From positions 1-64,000 of the forward strand of contig NZ_WNXC01000001.1 of assembly GCF_014172405.1 (NCBI RefSeq): 64,000 bases of DNA. Direction: 5' to 3'. The translations under genes and the position numbers were made by a program. Position 1 is the stretch's first letter; each line of letters opens with the position of its first letter. The DNA comes from Pedobacter gandavensis. GTDB lineage: Bacteria > Bacteroidota > Bacteroidia > Sphingobacteriales > Sphingobacteriaceae. Positions 9,742-17,313 of the stretch are shown in pieces. Under the pieces are notes generated by a model that ran no database searches, was not told where the DNA came from, and worked only from the letters and a program-made list of their open reading frames with translations.

Positions 9742-10983
9742 TTATTTAAACAAATCTTTTAATTTTGCATCAAGAGCGGGGATTTCATGATTTTCATTGG
9801 TATTGTAAATACCAAGAACTACTCCATTTTTATCAATTAAAACATAGGCTGGGAGAGTCTCGGCACCATATCGAATAGAAATCGCTGACTGGAGGTTTTT
9901 GCTTTTAAGATCTTGTTCATTATTATAGTTGTGGATATTAGTAAAGCCTTCAAGTCCATATTGTTTGATCCCCTTTTTCCATGATTCCATATCTCTGTCC
10001 AGTGATATGCTGATGATTTCCAGCCCAGTTCCACTGTATTTTTTGGATATCTCTTTTAAGTGAGGAATATACTCAATACAGGGTAAACACCAAGTGGCCC
10101 AGAAATCCAGTAAAACATATTGCTTATCCTTATAGGAGGAAAGGGTAACTTGCTTGCCAAGATTTGACTTTCTGGAGAAGTCATAGGCCAACTTCCCAAC
10201 TTTCTGAGCATTTTGTTGCATCATATTTAAATCACGCTGAGTCTTTAAACTTTTGGATACTTTAAACCACAAATAACTTTGTTTTACAGTTGTTGACAAC
10301 CCGTCAAGTAATCTTTGAACAGAATCTATAGGGATTTCCGTTCCATTAGTATAAGGCCATAAGAGATAAGGGCTCACAATCGAATTTGGATTTGAGGAAA
10401 TAAAATCCAAGTCTATTTTTTGATTTTTAGAGAAGAACAATTGAACTTTCTCCCAGGTTTTGGCTAAGCTATCTTTAATGACCTTACTTTGGGTTCCTTT
10501 ACCTGCTTCGGATTCAATGGTGACGTATAGTTCTTTTAATGAATTTATAGATTTGCTATTAGGTCGCTTCAGTTCTAACAGTCTTAGGTAGTCCATTTGC
10601 GACTTAGAACCAGTCAAGTCCGCAGTCCTGAATTTATTGTGTTCTACAGCTAGCTGCATCGAGTTTGGTTCTAAAAAAATTGTGGCTGAGTTCGGGTCAT
10701 CCATAGTTCTGGCTTTTAATTCTCCATGTAGGCGTGCCATTGTTGGCCCATTAATATTGCCCTTAAAATGAAAATTTCCATGATTGACTCTAACGGTGTC
10801 ATATACATCCTTACCAGAATAGTCTGTATAAGCTAGTACAATAAAACCTGTGTCTCTTTTGGCTAATGAACCTGTAATTTCAAATGTACCTTTTCGCTGC
10901 GCCTGACTTTCCTGAACAAAAGAAACTAATACCAGTAGAATTAGCCATAACCAATTATGTTTCAAAACCTGTTGTATTTTCAT
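9742..10983 (-). CDS. TlpA-like thioredoxin protein with DUF4369 domain (copy 2)
   Basis: This is a tandem paralogue of the downstream gene, of ~413 residues from the ATG at 10983 (the frame is open to 11022, but the extra 13 residues have no counterpart in copy 1). It has the same layout: signal peptide ending QESQAQ, DUF4369 domain, helical linker, thioredoxin domain with FWATWCLPC. The first ~80 and last ~130 residues are almost identical to copy 1, while the middle differs at many positions, suggesting domain-wise gene conversion after duplication or selection on the linker. A periplasmic redox role is inferred from the family. Confidence 0.9.
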   Translation of the reverse strand: MKIQQVLKHNWLWLILLVLVSFVQESQAQRKGTFEITGSLAKRDTGFIVLAYTDYSGKDVYDTVRVNHGNFHFKGNINGPTMARLHGELKARTMDDPNSATIFLEPNSMQLAVEHNKFRTADLTGSKSQMDYLRLLELKRPNSKSINSLKELYVTIESEAGKGTQSKVIKDSLAKTWEKVQLFFSKNQKIDLDFISSNPNSIVSPYLLWPYTNGTEIPIDSVQRLLDGLSTTVKQSYLWFKVSKSLKTQRDLNMMQQNAQKVGKLAYDFSRKSNLGKQVTLSSYKDKQYVLLDFWATWCLPCIEYIPHLKEISKKYSGTGLEIISISLDRDMESWKKGIKQYGLEGFTNIHNYNNEQDLKSKNLQSAISIRYGAETLPAYVLIDKNGVVLGIYNTNENHEIPALDAKLKDLFK

Positions 10984-11234
10984 AAACCTCAAAATTTTCT
11001 GTTGATTTTTAATCCCGGGCACATATATCTTCTCTTAAAATTACGAATTTCTTCCAGACTGCCAATTTTTTCCTAAGCTGTTTGATGGTACATTTAAATC
11101 TGATATAAGTACCCGTTTTTCATAAAAAGGAGACTGAGTTTTACGAAAAGCTATTCTTTTTATAAAAACATGTAACTGTTTTGTGGTAATTCAAAAGCGT
11201 ATTTATAATTTGCAGCCAGATTAACGATATAAAT

Positions 11235-12101
11235 ATGGCTTCAGGTTTTTTTGCGATTTTAGATGACATCGCTGCTTTAATGGATGATGTGTCAATTGCG
11301 GCTAAAATAGCAACGAAAAAAACTGCTGGTATTTTGGGAGATGACTTGGCGGTAAATGCAGAAAAAGCGACAGGTTTCTTGTCTTCAAGAGAATTACCAG
11401 TCCTTTGGGCAATTACCAAAGGTTCTTTGTTGAACAAAGTGATCATTGTGCCCATCGCCTTACTGCTCAATGCCTTTTTCCCGGTAGCCATTAAATTCAT
11501 CCTGGTTTTAGGTGGGTTTTATCTGGCTTATGAAGGGGTAGAAAAGATCGTTGAATACTTCTTTCACCGTTCTAAGGAAGGTCATGAGGTAGTTGCTGAG
11601 GTAAAAGAGGATGCTGCTGCTGCCGAAAAAACGAAAGTTAAATCTGCGGTAACTACCGACTTCATTCTTTCCGTAGAGATCGTAATTATTGCCTTAGGAA
11701 CTGTTTTAGAAGAACCATTACCGATCCAGATTTTAACCGTATCCGTGGTTGCATTGTTGGCTACAATCGGTGTTTATGGTATTGTTGCCATGATTGTGAG
11801 AATGGATGATGTTGGTTATAAGTTAATCAAAAATTCCAATGATAAAGGTCTATTGGCAAGTCTAGGGAGCCTATTGGTGAAATCATTACCTGTAATCATC
11901 AGGATTCTAAGTGTGGTTGGAACAATTGCCTTGATCCTGGTTTCTGGTGGAATCTTTGTTCATAATATTGAGTTTTTACACCATATATTTCCAAATATGC
12001 CATCAATGATCAAAGAAGCGCTAATTGGCGTGGTTGCCGGATTGGTTGCAGTTGGATTGGCAATGGGCGGTAAAAAAGTAGTTTCTTTAATTAAGCGTTA
12101 A
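11235..12101 (+). CDS. DUF808 (YedI-like) inner membrane protein
   Basis: The 288-residue protein opens with MASGFFAILDDIAALMDDVS and has AAKIATKKTAGILGDDLAVNA, the characteristic DUF808 signature. Several hydrophobic helices follow (about residues 77-100, 136-155, 160-185, 215-245 and 262-280), so it sits in the cytoplasmic membrane. The conserved opening and length match E. coli YedI. Its biochemical role is not established. It is convergent with the transketolase gene, with a hairpin in the 80-bp gap. Confidence 0.92.
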   Translation: MASGFFAILDDIAALMDDVSIAAKIATKKTAGILGDDLAVNAEKATGFLSSRELPVLWAITKGSLLNKVIIVPIALLLNAFFPVAIKFILVLGGFYLAYEGVEKIVEYFFHRSKEGHEVVAEVKEDAAAAEKTKVKSAVTTDFILSVEIVIIALGTVLEEPLPIQILTVSVVALLATIGVYGIVAMIVRMDDVGYKLIKNSNDKGLLASLGSLLVKSLPVIIRILSVVGTIALILVSGGIFVHNIEFLHHIFPNMPSMIKEALIGVVAGLVAVGLAMGGKKVVSLIKR

Positions 12102-12110
12102 AGATGAAAT

Positions 12111-12141
12111 TTCCAGTTCAGCATTTGATGCTAAACTGGAA
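12111..12141. terminator. Hairpin between DUF808 and transketolase genes
   Basis: TTCCAGTTCAGCAT and ATGCTAAACTGGAA form a 14-bp stem with one mismatch and a 3-base loop. No long T-tract follows on either strand, so termination efficiency is uncertain, but its position between convergent genes supports this role. Confidence 0.5.
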
Positions 12142-12181
12142 GCGATTAATAGCAGGTATCTTATTGATAAGCTTGGTGCTA

Positions 12182-14044
12182 TTAAGGAGTTATAGGAACA
12201 GGTATTGAAGACCGCACCATATTCACAATTGCTGAGGCACTAATGCCTGCATCTTCCAATAACTCTTCCATTTTCCCGGAACGCGAAATATGGGATACCG
12301 CCATTTTTTTCACTTGTAGCGTTCTTTCTGATGAGGTTACTGCAGCTGTTGCAAAATCTCCCATTCCACCATGCGCAAAATGATCTTCAACTGTAATCAG
12401 GATAGGGTATAGGGTTTCGGCGATGCAATTGAGAAGTGTGGTTTTGTCAATAGGGCAGATACAGTAACAATCGAGTACCCTAACATAAATGCCTTCTTCT
12501 TTTAATTGGTCTGCGGCTTTCAACGCTTCAAATACAGTAACACCGGTGGCCGCAATGGTCAATTGGTCTTCGCTGGACTGGCGCAATAGTTTTGATCCGC
12601 CGATTTCAAAGACTTCCTGGTCGTCGTAGAGCAATGGCGTCTTAGAACGTAGGGTTCGCATATAAACCATACCATGATGGTCAACCATCAATGCAGTTAA
12701 CTTCGCTGTGGAAACAGCTTCTGCCGGTTGGAAAATTACGGTATTCGGGAGTGTGCCAAATAAGGCAATATCTTCAAGTCCCATTTGTGAGGGGCCATCT
12801 TCGCCAATAGAAACACCTACATGGGAACCTACAAACTTAATATTTGCTTCAGAAACCCGGGCCATACGGATTTGATCAGCTGCTCTGGTTAGGAATGCTG
12901 CAAAGGTTGCTACTACGGGAATTTTGCCTAATCTTGACAGTCCAACGGCTACTGATACCATGTTTTGTTCCGCAATAAAGCACTCTACGAACCGTTCAGA
13001 GAATGCATTTAAAAAGTCCAGCGTAAAAGTGGAGTTTTTTACATCTGCATCTAATACGTAAATGTTTTTATGATCTTTTCCCAATTCGGTGATGGCTAAA
13101 CCAAAAACCTCTCTAGTAGGATAGGTTTCTTCTTTGTTAAAGGGAAGGTTTATGCTGGCGATTCCATTACTGTGGACTGGTAATAAAGTGGTAGTCGGTG
13201 CTTTCAAATGGAACCTGAGTTCATCATCAATGGCTCCCAGTTCTGCCAGTGCTTTTTCCAATTGCGCTTCATCCAAGGTTTTTCCATGCCAGCCTTCTTT
13301 GTCTTCCAGAAAGGAAATTCCTTTACCTTTAATGGTTTCGGCAATAATGGCCACAGGTTTACCTTGCTGTTTACTCATGGCCTGTTGGAATGCATCATCT
13401 ATGGCCTGGAGGTTATGCCCATCAATCTCGATCACTTCAAAGCCGAATGCCCGAAACCGGTCTGCGTATTTTTCAAGGTCGTGGCCAAACATTGTCGGCC
13501 CACTTTGCGCCAGTCGGTTGATGTCTGCAATGGCGATCAAATTATCTAAACGATGGTATCCGGCAAAGTTTGCTGCTTCCCATACTTGTCCTTCTGCCAG
13601 TTCACCATCACCTAAAAGAATGAAGGTTTTATTGTCAATATGTTCTCTTTTGGCAAGCAAAGCAAGTCCGGCGCCAACGGATAATCCTTGGCCCAACGAG
13701 CCTGTAGAGGCCTCAGCATAAATGAATTTCGGAGTAGGATGCCCCTCAAAACGACTGTCGAATTTGCGCAAGCTCAGGGTTTCCTCCAGGGGATAGGCAC
13801 CAGCCATACCAAATAAGGTATACAATAGGGGCGCAGCATGCCCTTTAGAGAGCACAAAGCGGTCATTATGTAAGTTGAGTGGATTATTAAGATCGTAGTT
13901 GAAGTACTTGTCAAAAAGGACAGTGGTTAGGTCAGCTGCAGATAGGCAGGAGGTAGGATGTCCGGATCCTGCAGCTGTGGTGGAACGTAAACACCATTTG
14001 CGGACTAAATTTGCCTTTTCTTGTAATTCCTTGTGGTTTTCCAT
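12182..14044 (-). CDS. tkt: Transketolase, animal-type
   Basis: The 620-residue protein contains the thiamine-diphosphate region GDGELAEGQVWEA (~residue 146), the early GSGHPTS motif, the FVLSKGHAAPLLY segment, the pyrimidine-binding half starting near 310 and the C-terminal transketolase domain. It moves two-carbon ketol units in the pentose phosphate pathway. TTAAGSGHPTSCLSAAD and RFEGHPTPKF with ATGSLGQGLS-type motifs resemble the shorter animal transketolases more than the ~660-residue E. coli TktA. It is transcribed alone; a small hydrophilic protein gene ends 72 bp upstream. Confidence 0.93.
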   Translation of the reverse strand: MENHKELQEKANLVRKWCLRSTTAAGSGHPTSCLSAADLTTVLFDKYFNYDLNNPLNLHNDRFVLSKGHAAPLLYTLFGMAGAYPLEETLSLRKFDSRFEGHPTPKFIYAEASTGSLGQGLSVGAGLALLAKREHIDNKTFILLGDGELAEGQVWEAANFAGYHRLDNLIAIADINRLAQSGPTMFGHDLEKYADRFRAFGFEVIEIDGHNLQAIDDAFQQAMSKQQGKPVAIIAETIKGKGISFLEDKEGWHGKTLDEAQLEKALAELGAIDDELRFHLKAPTTTLLPVHSNGIASINLPFNKEETYPTREVFGLAITELGKDHKNIYVLDADVKNSTFTLDFLNAFSERFVECFIAEQNMVSVAVGLSRLGKIPVVATFAAFLTRAADQIRMARVSEANIKFVGSHVGVSIGEDGPSQMGLEDIALFGTLPNTVIFQPAEAVSTAKLTALMVDHHGMVYMRTLRSKTPLLYDDQEVFEIGGSKLLRQSSEDQLTIAATGVTVFEALKAADQLKEEGIYVRVLDCYCICPIDKTTLLNCIAETLYPILITVEDHFAHGGMGDFATAAVTSSERTLQVKKMAVSHISRSGKMEELLEDAGISASAIVNMVRSSIPVPITP

Positions 14045-14116
14045 GGTTCTTCAATTTTTTCATTTAATACTGTCCTGCTGAGGGGATTTATGGCATTGCT
14101 AGGCTGATTAACAATT

Positions 14117-14368
14117 TTATGGAGTAATCAGCCTTTCACGTTGATGTTCATCTTTATTTCTGGGATTGCCCAGATCGGTTTTCGGTAGATCTTGTTGGGA
14201 AATATTGGTTTCATTTTCATCTGCCTGGTCGTTCAGATTTTCAATTCCAGGCAATTCATGACAGTCCCTTCTATCTGTACTGCTATGGTGTTTTGGGATG
14301 TTCAAGTGTTGTGGCTTTTCAGCATCATAATCTACTGAACCCGGCTTTGGCGTACTTTGATTTTTCAT
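14117..14368 (-). CDS. Small hydrophilic hypothetical protein
   Basis: The 83-residue product is almost entirely polar, rich in Asp, Asn, Glu, Gln and Pro (NQSTPKPGSVDYDAEK at the start), with no hydrophobic helix. Such composition suggests an intrinsically disordered, possibly stress-related protein. I do not recognise a family. It lies upstream of and in the same direction as transketolase. The frame is open and the composition is distinct from chance ORFs, but the call rests on these features only. Confidence 0.55.
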   Translation of the reverse strand: MKNQSTPKPGSVDYDAEKPQHLNIPKHHSSTDRRDCHELPGIENLNDQADENETNISQQDLPKTDLGNPRNKDEHQRERLITP

Positions 14369-14460
14369 AATGAATAATTCTTAAGGTTTAAGGGAGCGCT
14401 GCCGTAAAATGAGACTCCTTATGGTGTAGAGTCTATTGATAAGAAGATAACATTTTGAAT

Positions 14461-14493
14461 GTTAAATGGTTTGTCATAAGGTGGTTAATGACA
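14461..14493 (+). repeat. 33-bp direct repeat, copy A
   Basis: This copy matches 14743-14775 at 32 of 33 positions, beginning GTTAAATGGTTTGTCATAAG. It overlaps the stop-codon end of the small minus-strand ORF 14474-14689. The internal TGTCAT ... ATGACA half-sites are kept, but the full 10-bp arms seen in copy B are not. Confidence 0.85.
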
Positions 14494-14689
14494 TTAGAGT
14501 TTTTACTAGGTTGTTTCCAGATATCCATTCAAACCCTCTTTCCTCGTGAATAACTGCTAGTCTTATCAATCCACCAACCGTAGGAATCTTTTCCGTATAA
14601 ACCTGAATGTCCATGACAATTTTGATCAACAATGCGGATAAGTCTAGCGCCTCTTGCAAACTAAGTTGTCTAAAATTAATAGAAAACAT
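14474..14689 (-). CDS. Small hypothetical protein, possibly a truncated gene
   Basis: The 71-residue product contains LQEALDLSALLIKIVMDIQVY, then EKIPTVGGLIRLAVIHEERGFEWI, a plausible small alpha/beta domain; I do not recognise the family. The frame remains open upstream of the ATG for 19 more codons, with coding-like residues (ISIPIRHGVTVFDD), until a stop inside the repeat copy at 14743. No ATG or GTG occurs there, so the gene may have lost its 5' end. It is bracketed by the two direct repeats. Confidence 0.5.
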   Translation of the reverse strand: MFSINFRQLSLQEALDLSALLIKIVMDIQVYTEKIPTVGGLIRLAVIHEERGFEWISGNNLVKTLMSLTTL

Positions 14690-14742
14690 ATCATCAAAGA
14701 CAGTAACTCCGTGTCTTATAGGTATGGATATACATCTAGATT

Positions 14743-14779
14743 GTTAAATGGTTTGTCATAAGATGGTTAATGACAAACC
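14743..14779 (+). repeat. 33-bp direct repeat copy B with perfect 10-bp inverted repeat
   Basis: The repeat spans 14743-14775. Within and just past it, GGTTTGTCAT (14750-14759) and ATGACAAACC (14770-14779) are perfect reverse complements around a 10-nt spacer. It lies 27 bp upstream of the -33 motif of the promoter for the small membrane protein at 14871, so it could be an operator. Confidence 0.8.
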
Positions 14780-14806
14780 GCGATTGAAATGGATTCCTGG
14801 CAGGTA

Positions 14807-14836
14807 TTGGACTTGCTGTTTTAATTATTATATTTG
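14807..14836 (+). promoter_or_regulatory. Consensus Bacteroidota promoter
   Basis: TTG at 14807-14809 and TATATTTG at 14829-14836 are separated by 19 bp, matching the Bacteroidota sigma consensus TTTG-N19-TAnnTTTG. The predicted start of transcription (~14841) is about 30 nt ahead of the ATG at 14871. Confidence 0.65.
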
Positions 14837-14870
14837 ATATATGCCTTACCTCAATTAGATAAGAAATTAC

Positions 14871-15047
14871 ATGAGTATAATGCACCTAATATTCCTACCA
14901 TTCATCATGGTAGCTTTGTCAAAAAAGGGAAGAACTGTTTTTTTGTGTTATAAAAATCGAAACTATTCCAGATTGAAAGGGGAGTTGCTCTTTTTTGTCC
15001 TAATGCTGGTGGTTTCCATTGGCATTATGATGCCCTATACAAAGTGA
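14871..15047 (+). CDS. Small two-helix membrane protein (58 aa)
   Basis: The ATG at 14871 opens a 58-codon frame ending TGA at 15045-15047. The product has one hydrophobic segment at residues 1-16 (HLIFLPFIMVAL), a strongly basic loop (SKKGRTVFLCYKNRNYSRLKG) and a second hydrophobic segment (LLFFVLMLVVSIGIMM). Positively charged loop between two helices suggests a hairpin insertion in the inner membrane. I know no homologue. A consensus promoter and a hairpin-type operator candidate upstream strengthen the call. It could be a small-protein toxin or a stress protein; neither is shown. Confidence 0.55.
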   Translation: MSIMHLIFLPFIMVALSKKGRTVFLCYKNRNYSRLKGELLFFVLMLVVSIGIMMPYTK

Positions 15048-15443
15048 TATAAAATTTGTTGATCCATAGCTCAATTTGGATTCATCATCTACTTGAAACG
15101 CGATCTGGGAGACTCAAGTTCCAGACATTTATTTTCCATCCCAAATTATATTTGGCGAGTCATATAAAAATGACAAACAAATGAATCGCTAAATCATTGA
15201 TATTCTGACTTTTCTTTGTGTGAATTATACCAAAACAGATGAAATTAACCTATCAATCTAGGTAATTAAATTAGAATGGATGAAAATTTTGCAGAAAAAT
15301 GATAATATTTCATCGGTCTTGGCTCGATTTGGCAGCGCTATTTTTTGTATTTCTTAGAATTGCAGGAAATAATTGTTAAAACATCTTGTTTTTGTAGGGT
15401 TTATTTGATAAGGTATTGTATTTTTGCATAAAAATTCAAATAA
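15048..15443. other. Intergenic region upstream of mqo
   Basis: About 400 bp with no supported ORF. It holds TATATTTG at 15147-15154 without a good -33 partner, and TATTTTTG at 15419-15426, 17 bp before the mqo ATG, which is the likely mqo promoter -7 element. Confidence 0.5.
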
Positions 15444-16949
15444 ATGACTCGTAAGAATAGTAATTCGGAAAAAACTGCGGATGTTGTATTGATTGGAGCA
15501 GGGATAATGAGCGCTACATTAGGTGTTTTACTCAAAGAATTGCAGCCGGATATCACCATAGAAATTTTTGAAAGACTGGATGTTGCTGCTGCGGAGAGTT
15601 CTGATGCCTGGAATAACGCCGGCACCGGACATTCTGCATTTTGTGAGCTAAATTATACGCCACAATTAGCAGATGGTTCAGTAAAAACTGCAAAAGCTAT
15701 TGAAATTGCAGAATCTTTTGAAGTATCCAAGCAGTTTTGGTCGTTCCTGGTTAATAATAACCTGGTAGGATCACCTGAAACATTTATTAAGAGCATTCCG
15801 CATGTTAGTTTTGTGTGGGGAGAGAAAAATGTCGCGTTTTTACGTGAACGTTTTGACCGACTTCAGGACAACCTCCTTTTCGAAGGCATGAGGTATTCTG
15901 AAGATCCGGAACAATTGAAAAAATGGATGCCATTGGTGATGGATCAACGTGATCCTAATGAAAAGGTGGCAGCCACAAGAATGACCATGGGAACAGATGT
16001 TAATTTTGGTGCATTAACCAGAATGATGTTCAATACACTTCAGAAAATGGAGGGCGTGAACATGCACTTTTCTCATGATGTGAAGAAACTAAAGCAAAAA
16101 GACGGGCTTTGGGAAGTGAAAGTGAAAAATACTGCTACAGGAGATAAGCGTGTGGTGAAAGCTAAATTTGTTTTCATCGGTGCAGGTGGTGGCTCTATGC
16201 CATTATTGGAAAAATCGGGTATCCCTGAAGGTAAAGGTTTTGGTGGCTTCCCGGTAAGTGGACAATGGTTGAAATGTATCAATCCAGATGTCATTGCCCA
16301 ACATGATGCTAAAGTATATGGAAAAGCTTCGGTTGGTGCGCCACCGATGTCCGTACCACACTTAGACACCAGAATGATCGATGGTAAAAAAGCATTGCTT
16401 TTTGGTCCTTATGCAGGATTCTCTACAAGATTCCTTAAAAATGGATCTTTAATGGACCTTCCAATGTCCATCAAAGTGAATAATATTCGTCCGATGATTT
16501 CCGCTGGACTAGACAATTTACCGCTTACAAAATATTTAATCAATCAGGTACGTCAATCTCCGGAAGATCGTATGACTGCATTAAGAGAGTATTTACCAAC
16601 GGCTAAAATGGAAGATTGGGAACTGGAAACTGCTGGTCAGCGTGTACAGGTGATCAAGAAAGATGAAGAGCACGGTGGTATTTTAGAGTTCGGAACAGAG
16701 GTGGTTACCGCTGCTGACGGATCTATTGCTGCCTTACTTGGTGCTTCTCCAGGTGCTTCCACTGCGGTGTCTATCATGATTACCCTAATGGAACGTTGCT
16801 TTGCTGATCAAGTGAAAAGTAAAGAATGGCAGAAAAAATTAAGCGCGATGATTCCTTCTTATGGACATGCCTTAAGCAAAAACATCAAAATGACGGAAGA
16901 GATCAGATCTAATACAACAAAAACATTAAACCTGAGAGCAGCAGAGTAA
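15444..16949 (+). CDS. mqo: Malate:quinone oxidoreductase
   Basis: The 501-residue protein begins with an FAD-binding Rossmann motif (DVVLIGAGIMSATLG, residues 14-28) and the Mqo hallmark SSDAWNNAGTGHSAFCELNYTP, and ends with the family's ALLGASPGASTAVSIM segment. It oxidises malate to oxaloacetate and passes electrons to the quinone pool at the inner face of the cytoplasmic membrane, serving the citric acid cycle. The start follows a TATTTTTG element by 17 bp, and a strong terminator lies 40 bp after the stop, so it is monocistronic. Confidence 0.96.
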   Translation: MTRKNSNSEKTADVVLIGAGIMSATLGVLLKELQPDITIEIFERLDVAAAESSDAWNNAGTGHSAFCELNYTPQLADGSVKTAKAIEIAESFEVSKQFWSFLVNNNLVGSPETFIKSIPHVSFVWGEKNVAFLRERFDRLQDNLLFEGMRYSEDPEQLKKWMPLVMDQRDPNEKVAATRMTMGTDVNFGALTRMMFNTLQKMEGVNMHFSHDVKKLKQKDGLWEVKVKNTATGDKRVVKAKFVFIGAGGGSMPLLEKSGIPEGKGFGGFPVSGQWLKCINPDVIAQHDAKVYGKASVGAPPMSVPHLDTRMIDGKKALLFGPYAGFSTRFLKNGSLMDLPMSIKVNNIRPMISAGLDNLPLTKYLINQVRQSPEDRMTALREYLPTAKMEDWELETAGQRVQVIKKDEEHGGILEFGTEVVTAADGSIAALLGASPGASTAVSIMITLMERCFADQVKSKEWQKKLSAMIPSYGHALSKNIKMTEEIRSNTTKTLNLRAAE

Positions 16950-16987
16950 GCGATTTAAATACTGAGGTATTTTTAAAATATAAATGG

Positions 16988-17026
16988 AAAGGACTTCTGG
17001 TGTAAAAACCGGAAGTCCTTTTTTTA
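16988..17026 (+). terminator. Rho-independent terminator of mqo
   Basis: AAAGGACTTCTGG pairs with CCGGAAGTCCTTT (one G-U pair) around TGTAAAAA-type loop sequence, followed by a run of T. Confidence 0.9.
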
Positions 17027-17174
17027 TTGAAAGATTGCACTCATGAATGAACCCGCTATCCGAGGTCAAAGCCCTCATTTTTGAGCTACTTAACTTAATC
17101 ATAACATGGAGTTAACCTGTTTTTTCCTGACCTTCCTGATTTTCGGTTCCAATAGCCAATTCTAATGCTTTTGT

Positions 17175-17266
17175 TTAACTATTGAAAATGAGGATTTTAA
17201 TCTCTTTTTAATCCAATTTTAATTTCATATTAACTCCTGCACAGGTTCACGTTAATTTCATGTTAA
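17175..17266 (+). promoter_or_regulatory. 11-bp-phased TTAA array, OmpR/PhoB-type binding region
   Basis: TTAA tetramers start at 17175, 17197, 17208, 17219, 17230, 17252 and 17263, that is on seven of the nine points of one exact 11-bp grid. Units look like TTTTAATCCAA, TTTTAATTTCA and CGTTAATTTCA. Winged-helix response regulators of the OmpR/PhoB family bind direct repeats with 11-bp spacing (for example B. subtilis PhoP at TTAACA repeats). The last unit occupies the place where a -33 element should be for the TAGTTTTG at 17283. Activation of the TonB receptor gene is inferred. Confidence 0.65.
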
Positions 17267-17282
17267 GGTGATGCGGCAGACC

Positions 17283-17290
17283 TAGTTTTG
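17283..17290 (+). promoter_or_regulatory. -7 element of the TonB receptor gene
   Basis: TAGTTTTG fits TAnnTTTG. No TTG lies at the expected -33 spacing; a TTAA unit of the phased array is there instead. Transcription would start about 18 nt before the ATG. Confidence 0.55.
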
Positions 17291-17313
17291 ATAAAAAATC
17301 AAGCTAAAAAGAA

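Noticed and set aside
12111..12141. Hairpin as a certain terminator
   Set aside because: It has no U-tract; listed at low confidence.
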